A stretch of DNA of 7,046 nt from an uncultured Bacteroidales bacterium (GTDB lineage Bacteria; Bacteroidota; Bacteroidia; Bacteroidales; F082), in assembly GCA_937884015.1 (NCBI GenBank), contig CALGBV010000211.1, positions 1-7,046 on the forward strand. The letters run 5' to 3'. The notes beneath the pieces were generated by a model that ran no database searches, was not told the origin of the DNA, and saw nothing but the letters and a program-made list of their open reading frames with translations. Of the stretch, positions 5,128 to 7,046 are shown in pieces. The translations under genes were made by a program, and so were the position numbers. The stretch's first letter is position 1, and each line of letters begins with the position of its first letter.

Positions 5128-6897
5128 TTATTTAACTGTAAATCTCACGGTTTCGCTTCCGTTGATGACCATCGTGTAGATTCCTGATGTGTAATTGCTT
5201 ACGTCGATACGCTGTGTCGATTCCAGAGCTTCAACAAGTTGGCCGAGCAAGTTGTAAACCTTGATATTTTCAACATCAATGCCTTCGATGGTGATGGTTT
5301 CCGATGCTGGATTTGGATAAATGCTGATGGCATTTCCTTCAGTCTCAACTACATCCGTAATCGTTGTGCAGGTCGGGCACGACATTGCAAATCTTTCAGG
5401 ATCGTTGGCATCGAATGAATAGACTTTTCTGATGCAATATTCATATTCATCTTTTGCCTCATCGTCGACAAACACGTTGCCGAGAATCGGTTTCGGGGTC
5501 AGGCAGACTTCGTTTTTGAATACCATCGTTCCGAGAATGCCGTTGTTTTCCTCAATGTAGCCGCGCAAGTTGAACGAATTATCCATGCCGTTGTTGGCCA
5601 AATCGTACCAATCGGTGCCGTTGTCAGAATAGAGTCGACCGTATGGGTCGCCAGTGTTTGGTCCGATAGGAGCCGGATAATCACCTGTCAAACTGACCAT
5701 TACGAACCAAAGGCCTTTCGTGTTATCGATTGCAACATATTCATCTAGCGGGATGTCAATGTACTGGCCGCAACCTGTAGTCGCATAATCCTGCTTGTAA
5801 AGCAAGTTCTCGGGTGTCGTTTCGTCGCCTTGATAAATCATGACTCTGCCGCGATGTCCTTCATAGTCGAACATGGCGACTTTGGTGGCTCTGTAGTTTT
5901 CGTATGGTGCAAGGCTTTCGGCCGGAATATAGATTGCCCAATAAATCGGGGTTCCTGCCATCAGGCCGAGACCTTCCTCATTGGTGCCATCGTCGTAATT
6001 CAGATACGTTCCTTCAAGTTCTTCTTCTGCTTCCCAAGTGACGATAACCTGACTGCCCAAGTTTTCAACCTCAACGGTTTCGTAACCTTCGTAGTTGTCG
6101 CAAGGCGAGTAAGTCCACTGGTAGGCGATCCATTCGCTCTGACCTTCGTCGAAAACAGTCTGAACTGATGTCATATAGGTCTGACCTTCAACAAGATTGC
6201 TTGTTTCGAACTGATAATGGCAGTCGGCAATATTCTGCGCAACAAGTTCATCGTCGAGTTTGATGTTGAAGCCGATGAAATTTCTCTTTGCCGTATTTCC
6301 AAGTTCCACGTTTTTCAGGTCGAGCTTAAATCCGTTGGCATCGTAATGGCGGAAGGCAATGTAGACATAACGGCCTGCGTATGCACTAAGGTCAATGGTC
6401 TTGGTCTGCCAACCGTAGGCTGCCTTTTCATCGAAAATGACTGTGAAATCATTGGGATTGGTGGGGCTTGCCGTTGAAATTGCAACGCCATAATGGTCGC
6501 GCGGGTTGCTCCAATGGCTTGTAATTTCGTAAGTCAGGACTGATTTTTTGCCAATCATTACCTGTTTTGAAACCAAGAAATCGTCAGTGTGATATGATTC
6601 ATATCCATCAGTCGACGAAGAAGTGGCGCAGTAAGCACCAACTCCACCAAACGGGTCAAAACCGACCTGCCAGGTTCTGCCATCGTTGTTGCCGTCAATC
6701 AAGGTCCATCCGGCGATGCTCAAGTTGAAAGAGTAAGAAAACGTCTCGCCATATTCGGGCTGCTCGGGATTTGCATTGCTGACCCATTGGGCCCAACCTG
6801 TCGGTGAAACGTGAAGATTTTCAGGTGTTTCAATCTGTGCTTTCAGACTAATGAAACTGAAAAGCACCATTGCAATTAACAAGTAAAACTTTTTCAT
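5128..6897 (-). CDS. Secreted T9SS cargo protein with cleaved-adhesin-type domains
   Basis: A 589-residue secreted protein, probably surface-bound or released. From the ATG at 6897, residues 1-20 are a Sec signal peptide (MKKFYLLIAMVLFSF, then LKA) and the mature end is predicted to be Gln21. An in-frame ATG at 6924 would add nine residues before the signal peptide and leave a leader of only a few bases, so 6897 is preferred. Residues about 55-199 resemble the cleaved-adhesin/choice-of-anchor domains of gingipains and HagA: DGNNDGRTW (68-76), CATSSS (90-95) and YVYIAFRHYDANGF (177-190). Residues 208-261 look like a fibronectin-III-type module (GFNIKLDDEL, then LVEGQTY). Residues about 296-449 form a further beta-rich domain. 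The T9SS type A sorting domain spans 523-589, with SIYPNPASE (525-533), KVYNLLGQLV (546-555) and SGIYTMVI (571-578). No protease domain is seen. The ligand is unknown, and no T9SS machinery genes are in the window. Confidence 0.9.
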   Translation of the reverse strand: MKKFYLLIAMVLFSFISLKAQIETPENLHVSPTGWAQWVSNANPEQPEYGETFSYSFNLSIAGWTLIDGNNDGRTWQVGFDPFGGVGAYCATSSSTDGYESYHTDDFLVSKQVMIGKKSVLTYEITSHWSNPRDHYGVAISTASPTNPNDFTVIFDEKAAYGWQTKTIDLSAYAGRYVYIAFRHYDANGFKLDLKNVELGNTAKRNFIGFNIKLDDELVAQNIADCHYQFETSNLVEGQTYMTSVQTVFDEGQSEWIAYQWTYSPCDNYEGYETVEVENLGSQVIVTWEAEEELEGTYLNYDDGTNEEGLGLMAGTPIYWAIYIPAESLAPYENYRATKVAMFDYEGHRGRVMIYQGDETTPENLLYKQDYATTGCGQYIDIPLDEYVAIDNTKGLWFVMVSLTGDYPAPIGPNTGDPYGRLYSDNGTDWYDLANNGMDNSFNLRGYIEENNGILGTMVFKNEVCLTPKPILGNVFVDDEAKDEYEYCIRKVYSFDANDPERFAMSCPTCTTITDVVETEGNAISIYPNPASETITIEGIDVENIKVYNLLGQLVEALESTQRIDVSNYTSGIYTMVINGSETVRFTVK

Positions 6898-6938
6898 ACG
6901 ATAACTTTTTTTGATTTGATTCATTTACATTCGAGTTG

Positions 6939-6946
6939 CAAATTTA
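6939..6946 (-). promoter_or_regulatory. Promoter of the T9SS cargo gene, -7 element
   Basis: The minus strand reads TAAATTTG, a full TAnnTTTG match. The predicted transcript would start near 6932-6935, giving a leader of about 35 bases to the ATG at 6897 but under 12 bases to the ATG at 6924. The leader is A-rich just before the preferred start (seven A on the minus strand at 6906-6912), as is common upstream of Bacteroidota starts. A -33 box is not clear. Confidence 0.6.
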
Positions 6947-6968
6947 CTTCTTTTTTTCAGAAATGCTC

Positions 6969-6976
6969 TACCTTTG
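6969..6976 (+). promoter_or_regulatory. Possible plus-strand -7 element in the right-hand intergenic region
   Basis: TACCTTTG on the plus strand is identical to the holB -7 element. If used, it would drive a transcript rightwards out of the window with a leader of roughly 65 bases to the terminal ATG. It is an eight-base match in an AT-rich region, so chance is possible. Confidence 0.35.
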
Positions 6977-7009
6977 ACATAATATCTGCAACAATTCGGC
7001 ATTATTCCG

Positions 7010-7017
7010 TATCTTCG
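7010..7017 (+). promoter_or_regulatory. Possible promoter of a gene starting at the window's end
   Basis: TATCTTCG followed by CGC differs by one base from the TATCTTTG-CGC seen before both lysS and yicC. An ATG occupies the last three bases of the window (7044-7046), 27 bases beyond it, which is a spacing like those two genes. A plus-strand gene divergent from the adhesin gene probably begins there, but no coding sequence is available to test it. Confidence 0.35.
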
Positions 7018-7046
7018 CGCCCGTTTTCATAAACTGTCAAACAATG

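Noticed and set aside
5830..6477. Two open frames on the plus strand opposite the T9SS cargo gene (5830-6168 and 6217-6477)
   Set aside because: They are antisense shadows of a coding gene with clear domain matches, and they show no family motifs.
6973..7041. Inverted repeat TTTGACA (6973-6979) / TGTCAAA (7035-7041) flanking the candidate right-hand promoter
   Set aside because: Seven-base arms 55 bases apart in AT-rich DNA can easily arise by chance, and one arm overlaps a promoter-like element. There is not enough to call an operator.
1..7046. CRISPR arrays, tRNA or rRNA genes, insertion sequences, toxin-antitoxin or phage genes
   Set aside because: No repeated spacer pattern, cloverleaf, transposase or matching protein motif was seen on either strand.

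Overview
The window looks like chromosomal DNA from a member of the Bacteroidota, most likely the order Bacteroidales. The evidence is: repeated TAnnTTTG (-7 type) promoter elements in front of transcription units; A/T-rich leaders without Shine-Dalgarno sequences; lipoproteins whose mature end begins Cys-Lys-Lys; a signal peptide ending in Lys-Ala-Gln; and a protein ending in a type IX secretion (T9SS) sorting domain. The sorting domain implies a lineage with a T9SS, so a typical gut Bacteroides is less likely. Species cannot be named from this sequence.

Layout. Positions 1-342 (minus) hold the N-terminal 114 codons of lysyl-tRNA synthetase (lysS), cut by the window edge. It diverges from holB (DNA polymerase III delta prime, plus, 414-1547) across a 71-base gap with back-to-back promoters. 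An AT-rich stretch of about 1 kb follows, carrying two overlapping genes for small, related lipoproteins of unknown function (1652-2122 and 2119-2607). A new promoter at 2640-2647 starts a tight plus-strand operon: yicC (endoribonuclease family), gmk (guanylate kinase), nadD (nicotinate-nucleotide adenylyltransferase) and a YraN/UPF0102 nuclease-fold gene, with spacings of +11, -4 and -1 bases. A perfect 38-base palindrome at 5066-5103 lies between this operon and a convergent minus-strand gene (5128-6897) for a secreted, multidomain, cleaved-adhesin-type T9SS cargo protein. The last 120 or so bases are an upstream region. A further plus-strand gene may start at the ATG that ends the window.

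How the genes fit together. Most of the window is housekeeping: tRNA charging, clamp loading, RNA turnover, guanine nucleotide supply and NAD synthesis. The accessory content is the lipoprotein pair and the surface adhesin-like protein. I found no defence system, CRISPR array, mobile element, tRNA or rRNA. The least explained content is the lipoprotein pair. Smaller points of interest are the U-run at the 5' end of the yicC-gmk-nadD transcript, the overlapping divergent promoters and the long perfect palindrome.
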